This document shows positions 53,681 through 64,000 of a stretch of 64,000 bases of DNA, one piece after another. The notes beneath the pieces are model-generated. The model did no database searches. It had not been told where the DNA came from and worked only from the letters and a program-made list of their open reading frames with translations. The position numbers and the translations under genes were made by a program. The number at the start of each line of letters is the position of its first letter. The first letter of the stretch is position 1. Location of the stretch: the NCBI GenBank assembly GCA_003667245.1, contig RCNN01000096.1, positions 1 to 64,000 of the forward strand, read 5' to 3'. This DNA is from Heterostelium multicystogenum (taxonomy: Eukaryota > Evosea > Eumycetozoa > Acytosteliales > Acytosteliaceae).

Positions 53681-53795
53681 GTATTCCGAGTTAACCTCAT
53701 ATATATACTGTATTTTATCAGTAGTCTGAGCATGAGGAACTGCCAAATATTCTCGACACCACCGGTGCACTACTTTTCACTACTCGGTTTATTAA
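53681..53795. ncRNA. Possible structured non-coding RNA (candidate B)
   Basis: Three nested pairings in order: CCGAGT (53686-53691) with ACTCGG (53782-53787); CCTCAT (53695-53700) with ATGAGG (53732-53737); TACTG (53706-53710) with CAGTA (53719-53723). A CACC-ACC-GGTG hairpin is near 53757. All four can form together. It contains AGTCTGAG like candidate A. The preceding T-run ends at about 53670. Strand and class are unknown. Confidence 0.4.
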
Positions 53796-54613
53796 TAACA
53801 ACACAAACAACACCACCGCAAAGATCTAATATAGATGGCTGTGTGTGTCTAGGTTGTCTGTTTGATAGAACTTTTTCAGCGTAACCCAGAGCCCAAACTA
53901 ACTGTTTTGTTAAGAGATTGAGGTTTCATCTGAAACGTGTATGATGTACCAATGTGGCTTGTTGGGAAGCATCTATTTAAAAATCAATATTCGTTTTTTT
54001 ATTTGTAGATGCAGCGCAATATGGTCATAAGGGTAAAAAAAAATGAGAAAGTTTTCACAAAAATTTGCAGAGTGCCAACAAAAAAAAAAAACACTCTTCT
54101 CTTTAGTAACTTTACCTCCTTCTCTGATAATTTAAGAGATCTGCAAATGTTTCATTTCATAGGATTTATTTTAAAGTCATATCTTTTCGTGGTCCCCCAT
54201 AAGGAATAGTGGCTAAGTGAATATAACTCTACACAATATTCACTTTGGTAATCAATTTATTGGTTTGTTTTTGTTGTTTTTTTGGAGCGACAAAGAGTAA
54301 AACCTCATCATCTGATCAAAAGTTGTCTAACTGTCATTAGAAATTGAAATTCTTACTTTTCTTCTCACCTTACTAACATCAGCATATCATCGGTATCTTT
54401 GGGATTTTTGTGTCATCAATATTATTTTAAAAAGAATCTTATTTCTTTGATCGACAATTTTGTCTAAATTAAGAAACACTTCATCATTTATTAGGGATTT
54501 CTTGAGTTTGTGTTTTGCCCAAAGGTTAATTAAAAGGGGGGAGTTTATAGGACTCTTGGAAATGTTGCAGAAGAGTAAATATTGATTATTATTTTAATTA
54601 TTAATAGTTTTAT

Positions 54614-56106
54614 TTATTGATCATCATGGTGATAAGAATATACATTGTTGGAAGCTATACGATCTCTATTCAGATTTTGAGTACGTTGTTTTGATCTGCT
54701 ACCGTCATGAGAAAAGAATTCTTGCATGAAAATTCTGTTTTCAGCAGTAGATCTAAATTCAATACCAAAGAGATCACGCAAGTCCTTGTTGTATCCCCAT
54801 TGGATGGAGGCACCGCTCTTTAGGATTCTCTTCATTTCGTGGAGTTGAATGTATTTACGCCATCCTTGGAAGTAGAAATATTGACCATCGACCTTGAGGA
54901 ACTCGGTTGGAGTAACACCATCCTTGAGTGTCTTCACGATTGTTCTTAAAAGTGACTTTGATTGTACCTTCTTCTTACCCTTCATACTGTTTACGTCGAT
55001 AATAAGATTTTCTACTAAGTTTACAATTTCATTGTTGATTTCTTCAGATTCATAGTCTTCCTCCTCTTCGTCGTCGTATTCATCTTGGTCGTCCTCATCG
55101 TTGCTTCCAGCTTCTTCTTGAGCTTTGGCCTTATGTCCATTTCTGTTCTTCTGTGAGTAGTCATAGTCTTCATCTTCATCATATTCGTACTCATCGGCTT
55201 CTAAATCTTCTTCTTCACCTTCATCCTCCTCATAGGAGCTAGGATCCATTTCACTAACTAGAAAAGCAATGGCAACGGCAGATGTAATTCTAAGGTCATT
55301 AAAAGATGATTCAGAGAGCTCTGTAATTCTATTCAATAAACTATAATCAATCCAATTAATAAAAGTGTAAATTTGAATTACGGTCCCACTCTGCTTACTC
55401 TAAGTGTTTGTTAATCTTTGATTTGTCTAAACGGGTCATCATCAAAAGCCAACCAGCGAGAGCACTATTTAAAATTGGTTTGTTCTTCTCGGTCAAAATG
55501 ATTTCTTTAAACATTTCAATGGTGTTGTCATAGGAATCAGAGAGTGAACAATTAATAAAACAAGACACAGAGATGGCCTCCAAAGCGCCTGCGATGATAG
55601 CCGGGTTGATATGGTCTTCACCCTCGCTGACCAAAGGTGAAAGAGCACCCTTGATACTCTTGAAAATTTCGAATCTGTTTAAACCGTCCATGATAGAAAC
55701 AAGCTCAAGTGCATGAATTGCGGAGAGTACTTCAGATTGCTCATGTTTACCAGCTGTGATGATACTACATAGAGCATCAGCTAGGTCTATATCGCTGGAG
55801 AATATAATATTAACAAACACGGTGTTTATACCTTTCGATAATATGTTGAACAACTTACCATTCGTGGACTTCTTCTCTTCTATTTTGATAAATGCAAATA
55901 TTAATCAAATTGTGAATTGCACTAGTTCTAATGAGTGTCTTCTTCTCCTTCAAGAGGGGAATGAAATATTCTAATTCACGGTTGGTCTCTTCATTATCTG
56001 TCCTAACTATATTGACAGCTCTATGATTGGATTTTCTAGTTCCTAAATTTGAAAATTAATAAACGAATCGTCGATGTTAACTTTGTAAGGACATACTAAT
56101 ATTCAT
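54614..56106 (-). CDS. IFRD-family protein (interferon-related developmental regulator)
   Basis: HEAT-like helical protein of the IFRD1/2 family. Four exons without frameshift: MNI; RTRKSNHRAVNIVRTDNEET to HE; CDIDLADALCSIITAGKHEQ to KHL; DLLNRITELSESSFNDLRIT to the end. The middle has the family's armadillo-type helices (EVLSAIHALELVSIMDGLNR, INPAIIAGALEAISVSCFIN). A long acidic stretch (SYEEDEGEEEDLEADEYEYD and on) is inserted before the C-terminal IFRD_C domain (SKSLLRTIVKTLKDGVTPTE, then GWRKYIQLHEMKRILKSGAS, LRDLFGIEF). It starts at the ATG 56104-56106 and stops at 54614. Family members act as transcriptional co-regulators in animals, and IFRD homologues bind ribosomes under stress; which applies here is unknown. 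It is one of the few clean genes in the window. Confidence 0.87.
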
Positions 56107-57919
56107 GATTGTAATCTATATCTTTTCCAATTGATTGATTTTATGTTAAATATTGGTTTTTCTATAACTATAAATAGAATTGTAAATTAGTAATGGAGAT
56201 TATTATGCTTATATTATATTGATTAAAAAATTAATAAGATAAGAAAAATAAAAGAAATAAATTTGTTTGATATAAAAATAAATAAAAAATTGATTCATGT
56301 AAATTTGTAAATTGTACACCAGGATAAGTTTGTGTTGTGATGTTGTTGTTGGTTTGTGTTTATCTCTATAAACACTTCCTTAACATATAAGTACATGAGG
56401 AGTAACGGTCTACAACAAGTATACCACTTCCAAATACACCATAATATATATTATATGAACAACTTGTTATTACATGCAATAAATGATATTTATATTGTAT
56501 TTAGGTCTGTTCACTATATTTGCAGTACTACATTATACTGCGATGCCTGCCTTTGTCATTAATGATTACAAAACAAGTTGTTGTACTTGATGTTATTTTT
56601 GAATATAATAAATAATTATAACATCTAAACATATACACTTACAATTTGCTCTTTGTTATTGTTTTTAAAAATACAAACAGTTGATGTTGTTTAATATAGG
56701 TGTATATAATATTTTTAAAATTTAGATTAAATTCGAGAACAACGATTATAATAGGACATATGTTGTTTGTTGTTGTTGAGAAGAAAAAGAGAATATAGAA
56801 TGAGAATCATGACTATGCAAGTCGAAACCCATTTCATAAAAATACAAAGAAATACAATACAAAGTTTGGTGTCAGAGCAGTCGTTGTGTGGGGTGTTTGT
56901 TGGTGTGAGTGTGGTATGAAACAACAACAACAACAAAAACAACAAACATGGCGTACCTATGAGTTATGTGTGTGTTGTCCAAATGGATAATTGCGCGAAT
57001 AAAAGAAATAAGATTTATCAACAGAAGAAGTACTTATAAGCTATAAATATCAACAACTTCTATTATACAGTTATTTGTTTGTTGGTCACCTACCTCGCTA
57101 GCTAGTGTATTAAAAGAGTAGTAGCAGTTACAATAATATTTATTTGTAATGGTTGATGTTTGTTGTTTAGTTACCTTCAAATTTTTATGTTCAAATTCAA
57201 ATCTTAAAGTTGCGATGATCTTTTTTAAAACAAAATGTTTAATTTTTTTACAATCTATTTTGCAGATTAATTTGCCTGTAGCGCTTCGCAAAGATGAATG
57301 CATTCAGAAATTGAGAATAACAAACTATTTGATAAGTTTTTGAGAAAGGTTATTTATTATGGAATAGATATTTTAGGAATCAAAATATGGATAATGAAGT
57401 TCACCCGAAAGCTTTAGAATGTTTTTAATTTTAATTCAATTATTAACAATTACCCATTTATTATCAAACGAATAAATAGTTAGTAGATAATATGTGGTGA
57501 AGTCCACTTAAAATCAATGATTTTTTAACACAATGAATGTTAAATTTTTATTGCTCCAAATATCTAAAAGTACCAAATATGGAGAATTGCTTAAACAAAT
57601 TTATTAATTAATGAGTCCTCCACTGAAGTTGGTGAAGACTTGGGATAATAGATTAATTTAGACAGTTACCTATTGGTTTGGTTTGGAACCTCAATTAGTT
57701 TCCTGATAATATAATAATAATAATAAAATTGTTTTAAAACAATCCAATTCCCCTAGTGCATTAATTCTGTTGTTAATATTATTATGGTTGAGTTAGATAT
57801 TGTATAATAATAGAATAATCTTAATTTTATTTCATTAAAATATAATAATAATAATAATAATAACTATTATATCAATTGTATATATCACATATCAATTTTA
57901 ATTTAATTTAAAAAAGAGC
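56107..57919. other. Divergent intergenic, 1.8 kb
   Basis: Between the IFRD gene (-) and the CBS gene (+). AT-rich, with (AAC)n at 56925-56945 and (AAT)n at 57712-57725 and 57842-57862. The frames near 56356, 57034 and 57149 are not supported. It should contain both promoters. Confidence 0.45.
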
Positions 57920-59013
57920 ATGGAATTATTAGAAACCCTTAAGGCATCATCGCCAGTCTTTCCAAATGATCTTTCTAGAATTATCTTTGTTAAGAAAGAT
58001 GATCCAATTGAGAAAGGATTTAAAGTAATATTCATTGTCCAGATTTCATACCTTATATAACCATATTTTAAGATAGTTATTAACCTTTGAATTAGGTGTT
58101 TGATTGATAATAACATTTTAGCTGCTCCTGTCTACGATGAAAAGGAAAAGAGATATGTATCGTTCTTTAGCATGATAGATATCATCTATGAAATCTTGGA
58201 TATTGTGGAAAGAGAAAGTCTGCCCAAAGGAGACATCTCGACTGTTTTGACAATGTTGAATGACAAGAATCTATTTTGTAAACAAAAAGTTGGTGATATT
58301 GCCAATATCTCCAAAAGAGAACCATTCATCATTGTCAATGCAGAGAAAAGATTGGATGAGGTTGCAAGATTAATGTCAAAGAATAAAATACATAGAGTTG
58401 CTGTTCTTGACTCAAGAGGTGAATTATGCAATGTCATTTCACTTGTAAGTATAAAACTTCAAGATTAGATACAATCAATATTCCATCTTTCTAATATACA
58501 ACTCCCAATAGTCTCGTATCATTGAATGTGCATCACAATTATTTGGTATTGATAACCAGTTGACAAAAAGTTGGTGCAAAAACTTTAAGTGAATTAAATC
58601 TTGGCAAAAATGAAGTCATTACCATTAGTTGTGAGAAGAGGGCACTAGATGCCTTCAAAACTATTGCCGAGCTTGGAATAAGTGGTATTGGTGTAATGGA
58701 TAATGGTGGTCATCTTTGTGGTGTTATCAGTGATCACGATCTTAATTTGATCAAATCACACTGCCAATATCTCAGTCTCCTATACCTACCAATTTCAGAG
58801 TATTTGGATGCAATGAAAAAGCTTACCAATTCACCCAAACATGTAATTACCTGTTCCTACAACGATACTTTTAAAGATGTTACTCAAAAGATTGCAGAAA
58901 ACAAAATTCACAGAATATTCATAGTCAATGAGGAAAATAAGCTTAAAGGTGTCATTTCCCTCTTGGATATTCTTGAGCAAATAGTATGGGCACAGAAATT
59001 TCATGAACAATAA
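57920..59013 (+). CDS. Four-CBS-domain protein, AMPK-gamma-like
   Basis: Two Bateman modules (four CBS motifs) make up the protein. Exon 1: MELLETLKASSPVFPNDLSR and IIFVKKDDPIEKGFK. Exon 2: VLIDNNILAAPVYDEKEKRY, FSMIDIIYEILDIVE, PFIIVNAEKRLDEVARLMSK and NKIHRVAVLDSRGELCNVIS. Exon 3: SRIIECASQLFGIDNQLTK, ALDAFKTIAELGISGIGVMD, KHVITCSYNDTFKDVTQKIA and ENKIHRIFIVNEENKLKGVI. The NKIHR motif before the strand of two CBS domains is as in AMPK gamma, where it helps bind adenine nucleotides. Introns: 58025-58095 and 58445-58512. Two single extra bases break the frame: TTT at 58099-58101 and AAAAA at 58565-58569. Length is about 340 residues, close to AMPK gamma. Whether it is the AMPK gamma subunit or a stand-alone sensor is not decided. 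Confidence 0.83.
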
Positions 59014-59130
59014 GCATATGCCATGAGAACAAAACTAAAAAAAAACAACAAAAACAACAATTAACTTCTTGAATAATAAAGATTCCTATATGTTAAATAA
59101 ATATTAAACAGTTAGATCGATGTTTTATTT

Positions 59131-62100
59131 TTATTTTATATTCTTATTTCTCATTGAGAGAAATAGATCAAATTCATCCATTCCGTCATTTGATGAAATT
59201 GGTTTGGGTAAACTTCCACTTGCTGCAATTGGATTGTTGTTTGGCGTTTACTGTTGGTTGAATCAATGGTGGTAGTGGATTATTCATGCCGGTAATGGTT
59301 GGAGGTGTATTTGTATTGCTGTGATTATATGATCCAAATGAGGATGCGGGTGGTCCGAAGTCATTGAAATTATTTGCGTGTGAGAGTGGTGATTGATCAA
59401 AGAAATTTGTACAGAACGATGAAGTAGATGGTGGCGGTATCATACCGGAGCTGTTGAGTAGTGGTGGCAAAATCGATGAGCTCGTTGAGCTAATACTACT
59501 GCTGTTGCTGACACTTCCAAAGGGACAGCTTTGTTGAGCTCCTGCGGCAGGAGAGACAAATTGTGAAAATGCATCTGTAGACTGTGCAATCGGATTGATG
59601 TTGAGTGCGCTAGGTGGTTGCATGGCTCCACCAACAACAGGAGTAGATGAAGGAACGCCAAGTGGTGAACACTCTGAGAAGAAATTGTTTGTAGATGCCG
59701 AAATTGGTATTGATGTCTCGATTGGAGTGGACAATGGGTTGGTATCGAAAAAGTTAGAAGACGATGGCACCGAGCTATTCGAAAGTGGTGGCAAAGGATT
59801 GTCAAAAGAAGTTGCTGACGCCAATGGATTTTGGCTTTGACTATTACTTTGATTTTGTGGTTGGTCATTGGTGGTTGAGAAAGAATCTTGAGTTGTAGAT
59901 GGTGCCTGATCAGAATCAAAGGTCAATGATGACTTTGGAACAGATGCACTCATCTTCAATGAATTATTGGTGAGATCACTGTTAATTTCAGGACTATTAT
60001 CTTTACTTGAAGGTGGTGACTGACTGCTTATGGTTTGGAGCTTAAGCAAAGACGAAGATGGAACTGGTGGGGGTGGGATGTAGAAAGGTGGAGTAAGTGT
60101 AACATTGTTAGCTTGATGTTGCTGAGAAGTTGTTAGGCGTGTTGGGATCGATGTTTTGAGCAGAGATGTACTAGGAGTTGACGATGATACTGAGCTGGAA
60201 CGATGATGCGACTTTCGCACCAAGGTGTGTGGCGACGATGGTGGTGGGGGTAATGAAAGCTTTTGTGAGACACTAAAGTTGGGATTGATCATTGGTGGTA
60301 CTTGTACGACATTGTGGTTGTTACCACCTGAAGAAATTGGTGTTGAAACTACAGTATTAGGAGATGCCACATTGGTAGATGCCGTTCTTGGTCGCCTAAT
60401 GGTAAGAGGGATTGCAAAATGCTCGGGTAGCTCTGGAATTTTAAATAGATTTCTGTCGATGGAGTTTGTTCTCTTGATTTGTGCACCATTTGTTGCGCTT
60501 GTATCGCTGCTTGGTTCGGGTGGAGGTGATGATGGTGTTTCTACAATCATTGGTTTCTGATGTTGAGGGAACAGGAAATTGTTGATGTCTTCGATCGAGA
60601 GATGAGTGATGTCTTCGGGCGAAAACTTTTGGTGTATTAACATAAAGGGAATAGATGAAAATTTGATGTTCTTACGATGTCCACTGTTTGGATGATTATG
60701 GAACTCTACAGATTCAACAGGAATCGAGGCAGAGGAGGTCGCAGGTGAGTTGGCAGCAGTAGAGGTCGGTGTTGTTGAGAGTTTCTGATGTGTTGTATGT
60801 GTGATGGTATTTGAGATACTGGAGACAGTAGATGTGGTGGCAGTAACTGTTTTAGCGACTTGCGTGATCAACATGTGACCTACGTCTGACACTGAGATCG
60901 ATCTCGAGTGGCCACTTGATCCAGTACTGCTTGTGTTTGTAACGGATAGCGATGATTGGGGTGCTGTTGGGACAGTGAGAGTTGGTTGTGACACTGAGTG
61001 TATATTCAATGATGGTGTATTGGAATGTGGCGACAAAGTGCTACCACTCGTTGATCCCATAGTAAAGGAAGTGGATGTACTTCTTCCAATCGATGCAGGG
61101 TTGTTATTCGAAGCTCCGCCAATTTTGAATCCTGAAGCTAGAGATGATAAATTTACAGATGATTTTGGTTTTGGCAAATCAGCCGCCTGATTATTGTTGG
61201 CACTAGCATTGTTGTTGGTTGTGTTGGCAATGTTATTTGCAGATAGACTGGCAACAGTAACGGTGTGTGATTTAATATCATTGTTGTTGCTGTTTGAATT
61301 TGTGTTCATAACTGAGTTGCTATTGTTGTTGCCACTAATACCACTTTTAATAGAGGATAGCAACGATCGATCGACACTACCATTAGATTGCAATTTAGGA
61401 TTGAGTGCAGGCTTTTTGACCTCCAATACCTGTCTATATGCATGGGCCTTGGCAATGGCCTTTTCTTTTTCGATTCTCTCACGTTCTCGTTCTTTCTCTT
61501 TTCCTTCTCCTTCGACTTTAGAGTGTTGTTTATGGACTGAGTGACTGGGTTTCTAAGATCAAACAGCACCACCTCCTTCTCAAATATTCCAGGTGGTGTC
61601 AAATTCTTAAAATAATATTCCTCGCGCTCAGCAATGAATCTTTCAAACATTTGAGATGAGCAAAATGTATTAAAAAACTGTTGAACGGGTGATGTTAGTT
61701 AGCAAAGAAATAAAGATAATCAGCTAGCTCGATGATGATGATAGTAGTACAATACCTTTGTTGGGGTAATCAACTGTGAATCTATAAATGATACCTTATC
61801 GAAAAATCATCTTCTTTCTGTCCATGTCCTTTAAGAAGAACCGTCTGTATGTACCTAAAATCTGAACAAAAAACTTTCTAAATGTATCTACTATTATTTT
61901 GTTATTATAGTTCTTGTTCTCTGTTGTGAAGAGTAGCAACATTAGTATCCAATTCATTCTATTTATATTGATGCATCGATGCCAGCTACTTACTTTTCCA
62001 TTCTAATATTTTGAGTATCTAAGCATTGCTTTAGAAGTTGGTTGAGTTGTGTTGGAAATAATGCAATGTCCTCTGGCAAAGGCAATACTTGATCTTTGTC

Positions 62101-63144
62101 CAAGTCTACAAATATAATTTCATTCAATGGTTTCTTTCTTATCAGTGGGAACAGTGATGAATGTACTCCGATAATGAAGGGCATAGGTGCTGTGCAGTAG
62201 TCGAGAAGTGATCGAGGCAGCACAGGAATGAAGATGTGTTGCCAAACGAATGGGTCCAGCAGAGCTACAGCTGCATTCACAAACTTGCTAACCTTACATA
62301 TATTCTCGGAATAAATAATGATTCTACGCTCAAACAGTAGTGATATAAATAAACTCAATATCTTTTGTGATGAAAGTGACTCTATCAGTGGAAACAGTGT
62401 ACCCTAAATGGTAAAGCGTGGACATGTTAGAAGTGAAGTCAACTCTGTTCGCGATAGTTGGCACTTACATCGTGTAGGGAGGATTTTCCAATGTCAAGTG
62501 GTCTCGTTAATACATATGAAGTGGGCAGCTCCACTGTCTTTTGAGGTTGTGAGAGAAATGGGTTGTTGTAAATGTGTACGGTGAAGTTGTCTCCTGGCGC
62601 AGGGATGACAGACAGCAGTGCCGCTGCCAAGAAGGTGTGAATCTCGTCGACTGATACGTGATAGCGATTCTCGAGTATTTCAAGCATCTTCGTAAATGTC
62701 GAAAACCATGCGTATCTGCTAATGATACACAATGACTCTGGCACCAACAGCTGGCGATTGTTGATTACCGACTTTGTGAGGATACGTCTTGTGAATCCAA
62801 ATTGCTGATTGCCTTCTCTATCGGTCAGAACAAATGAAAATGACTCTGCTGCTTGGTTCTGCTGTTTTGTGTTGCTATTCGGCTGGTATGTGTTCAAAGT
62901 CTTGTCTATTTCCTCTGGGAAGCAGAACAGTGGAACATTCGGATCCACAGTGTCTGGCGGGTATACATCCTTTACAAATGGTATAATGCCTCCTGCTCCA
63001 TTTTGATCTATAGATTATCATTAGATTCCATTTTATCTCTATTATTACACCTTCATCAGAGAGTAGTATATTACCTTCTTTTAGAGTTACCAACAAGAAC
63101 TGATCAAACAATTGTTTTCTGGAGAATGATGAAGACGATGACAT
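59131..63144 (-). CDS. DENN-domain protein (Rab GEF-like) with long low-complexity tail
   Basis: The tripartite DENN module comes first: uDENN (MSSSSSFSRKQLFDQFLLVT, IIPFVKDVYPPDTVDPNVPL, FCFPEEID; FSFVLTDREGNQQFGF), cDENN (LVPESLCIISRYAWFSTFTK, ILSLFISLLFERRIIIYSEN, LLDPFVWQHIFIPVLPRSLL, YCTAPMPFIIGVHSS) and dDENN (FFNTFCSSQMFERFIAEREE). Layout resembles DENND1-type Rab35 exchange factors. A basic coiled segment (KEKARTRERIEKEKAIAKAH) and about 700 residues of Ser/Asn/Pro-rich sequence follow. The tail written to 59186 (TQTNFIK) seems frame-shifted; the other frame gives NNPIAASGSLPKPISSNDGM, DEFDLFLSMRNKNIK and stops at 59131. DEFDLF resembles clathrin-adaptor-binding FDxF motifs. Introns occur between the DENN parts (for example near 62405-62470, 61860-61990). 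A frame move also occurs near 61450-61510. Confidence 0.82.
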
Positions 63145-64000
63145 TGTTCTGATGTTCTGATGGATGATGATGATGATCTCTTAGGACCTTGTCTAAATAT
63201 AAATATAACTATTGCTATGATTGTTGTTGTTGTTGTTTTAGATTGATTGTTTGATTGACTAGTCGTTGATGTTAAAGATAACAAACAACTATAGCTATAC
63301 TACTATTATGTATATTACAACTACAATTGCTACTACTTTTCTTAATATTACACTTTACTATTGAAATCTATGCTTTTCTTCCTATCTTATCTTTACTTAA
63401 TGAAATCACAAATTAGTATACTAATCATATGATATTGATGATGATAATATGTGGTTAATTTCAACACAACTACCAATAAAGATAATGGCACGTAATATGT
63501 TGATTACTTTATTATTATTTTCATTTTTTGAATTCACACATCAATGCATGCATACTTACATACATAGTTCTTATCTAATCTAATCTATTCTATTCTATTT
63601 TATTCTATGATATAGAATAAATAATGTTTAATTAATTATGTGAAAAGAATTGAGTATCTAGAATGTATTACAATGATGAGTTTATTTATAGATAGACAAC
63701 AATAGATATCTTTAGAAACATATAATTATAATTTGAATTGGTTACTACCACCCAGGTTATAACACTAGAAGCATAGAAAGTATTTTTATAATGTGGAGCT
63801 TTTTTTTCAAAAACCATTCAATCAAAAGAACAAAAAACATTCTTTCAATGAAATTTGATTCGTTAATAAATCATCAAATTTACTCTCTTTTTTTTATTAT
63901 TATTGTTGTTGTTGTTTTTATTATGATAAGTGTTTTTGACCAAACTCATCTATTCTTCGGGATTAAGTGTAATTTTAAACAAGTGGAAGCTGAAAATCGA
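63145..64000. other. Right edge, upstream of the DENN gene
   Basis: AT-rich with (GTT)n near 63220-63237, CTATT repeats near 63584-63603 and T-runs. It should contain the DENN promoter. No other gene is seen. Confidence 0.45.

Larger units (their letters stand above)
51767..54613. other. Intergenic, 2.8 kb, with one structured island and a possible micro-gene
   Basis: AT-rich with ATT/ATA microsatellites (51940-51975, 52080-52095, 52195-52220) and a T12-13 run near 53660. It contains a short two-exon open frame (52531-52791) and a hairpin-rich island (53681-53795), both listed separately. The frames at 53095 and 54009 have no coding character. Confidence 0.45.

Noticed and set aside
1..64000. 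CRISPR arrays, bacterial operons or prophage
   Set aside because: The sequence is clearly eukaryotic nuclear DNA with spliceosomal introns; repeats are microsatellites or retroelements without spacer structure.

Overview
The window is eukaryotic, strongly AT-rich genomic DNA that looks like a dictyostelid social amoeba. The reasons are two GATA zinc-finger regulators with Asn/Ser/Gln-rich tails, a diaphanous-type formin, short AT-rich GTAAGT...AG introns, many trinucleotide microsatellites, and non-LTR retrotransposon remnants packed on both sides of a tRNA gene (as TRE elements do in Dictyostelium). I do not assign a species.

Layout. 0.3-2.8 kb: a NR2C2AP-like gene (-) and a phosphatidylinositol transfer protein gene (+) share a divergent promoter. 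2.8-11.7 kb: accessory region with a tRNA-Lys(UUU) at 9496-9568. Upstream of it is a minus-strand TRE-like fragment that was later split by a complete 4.6-kb Ty3/gypsy-type LTR retrotransposon (identical 161-bp LTRs, TCGCT target duplication, gag and pol both open, canonical -1 slippery heptamer). Downstream is another minus-strand non-LTR fragment, split by a 5'-truncated plus-strand element with a 10-bp target duplication and a poly(A) tail. 12-17 kb: an AIG1/GIMAP-like GTPase, an ABHD13-like membrane hydrolase and a GATA factor, all (-). 21-22.8 kb: a second GATA factor (-). 22.8-31.8 kb: about 9 kb almost without genes, holding only degraded coding scraps. 31.8-41 kb: a bacterial-type alpha-2-macroglobulin and a serine carboxypeptidase (S10), both (+). 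41.2-51.8 kb: a formin, a RNF37/UBOX5-type U-box protein and a ThrE-type transporter (-). 54.6-63.1 kb: an IFRD-family gene (-), a four-CBS-domain protein (+) and a DENN-domain protein (-).

The genes do not form a pathway. Several act at membranes or on cytoskeleton (PITP, ABHD13, formin, DENN, carboxypeptidase, A2M), others in gene control (two GATA factors, IFRD).

A recurring feature is the single-nucleotide frameshift in conserved host genes, usually one extra base in a homopolymer run. The retrotransposon gag/pol, the second GATA gene, IFRD and NR2C2AP are clean. I read most of these shifts as sequencing or assembly error. Where a gene contains them, the feature gives the whole span and says where the frame moves.
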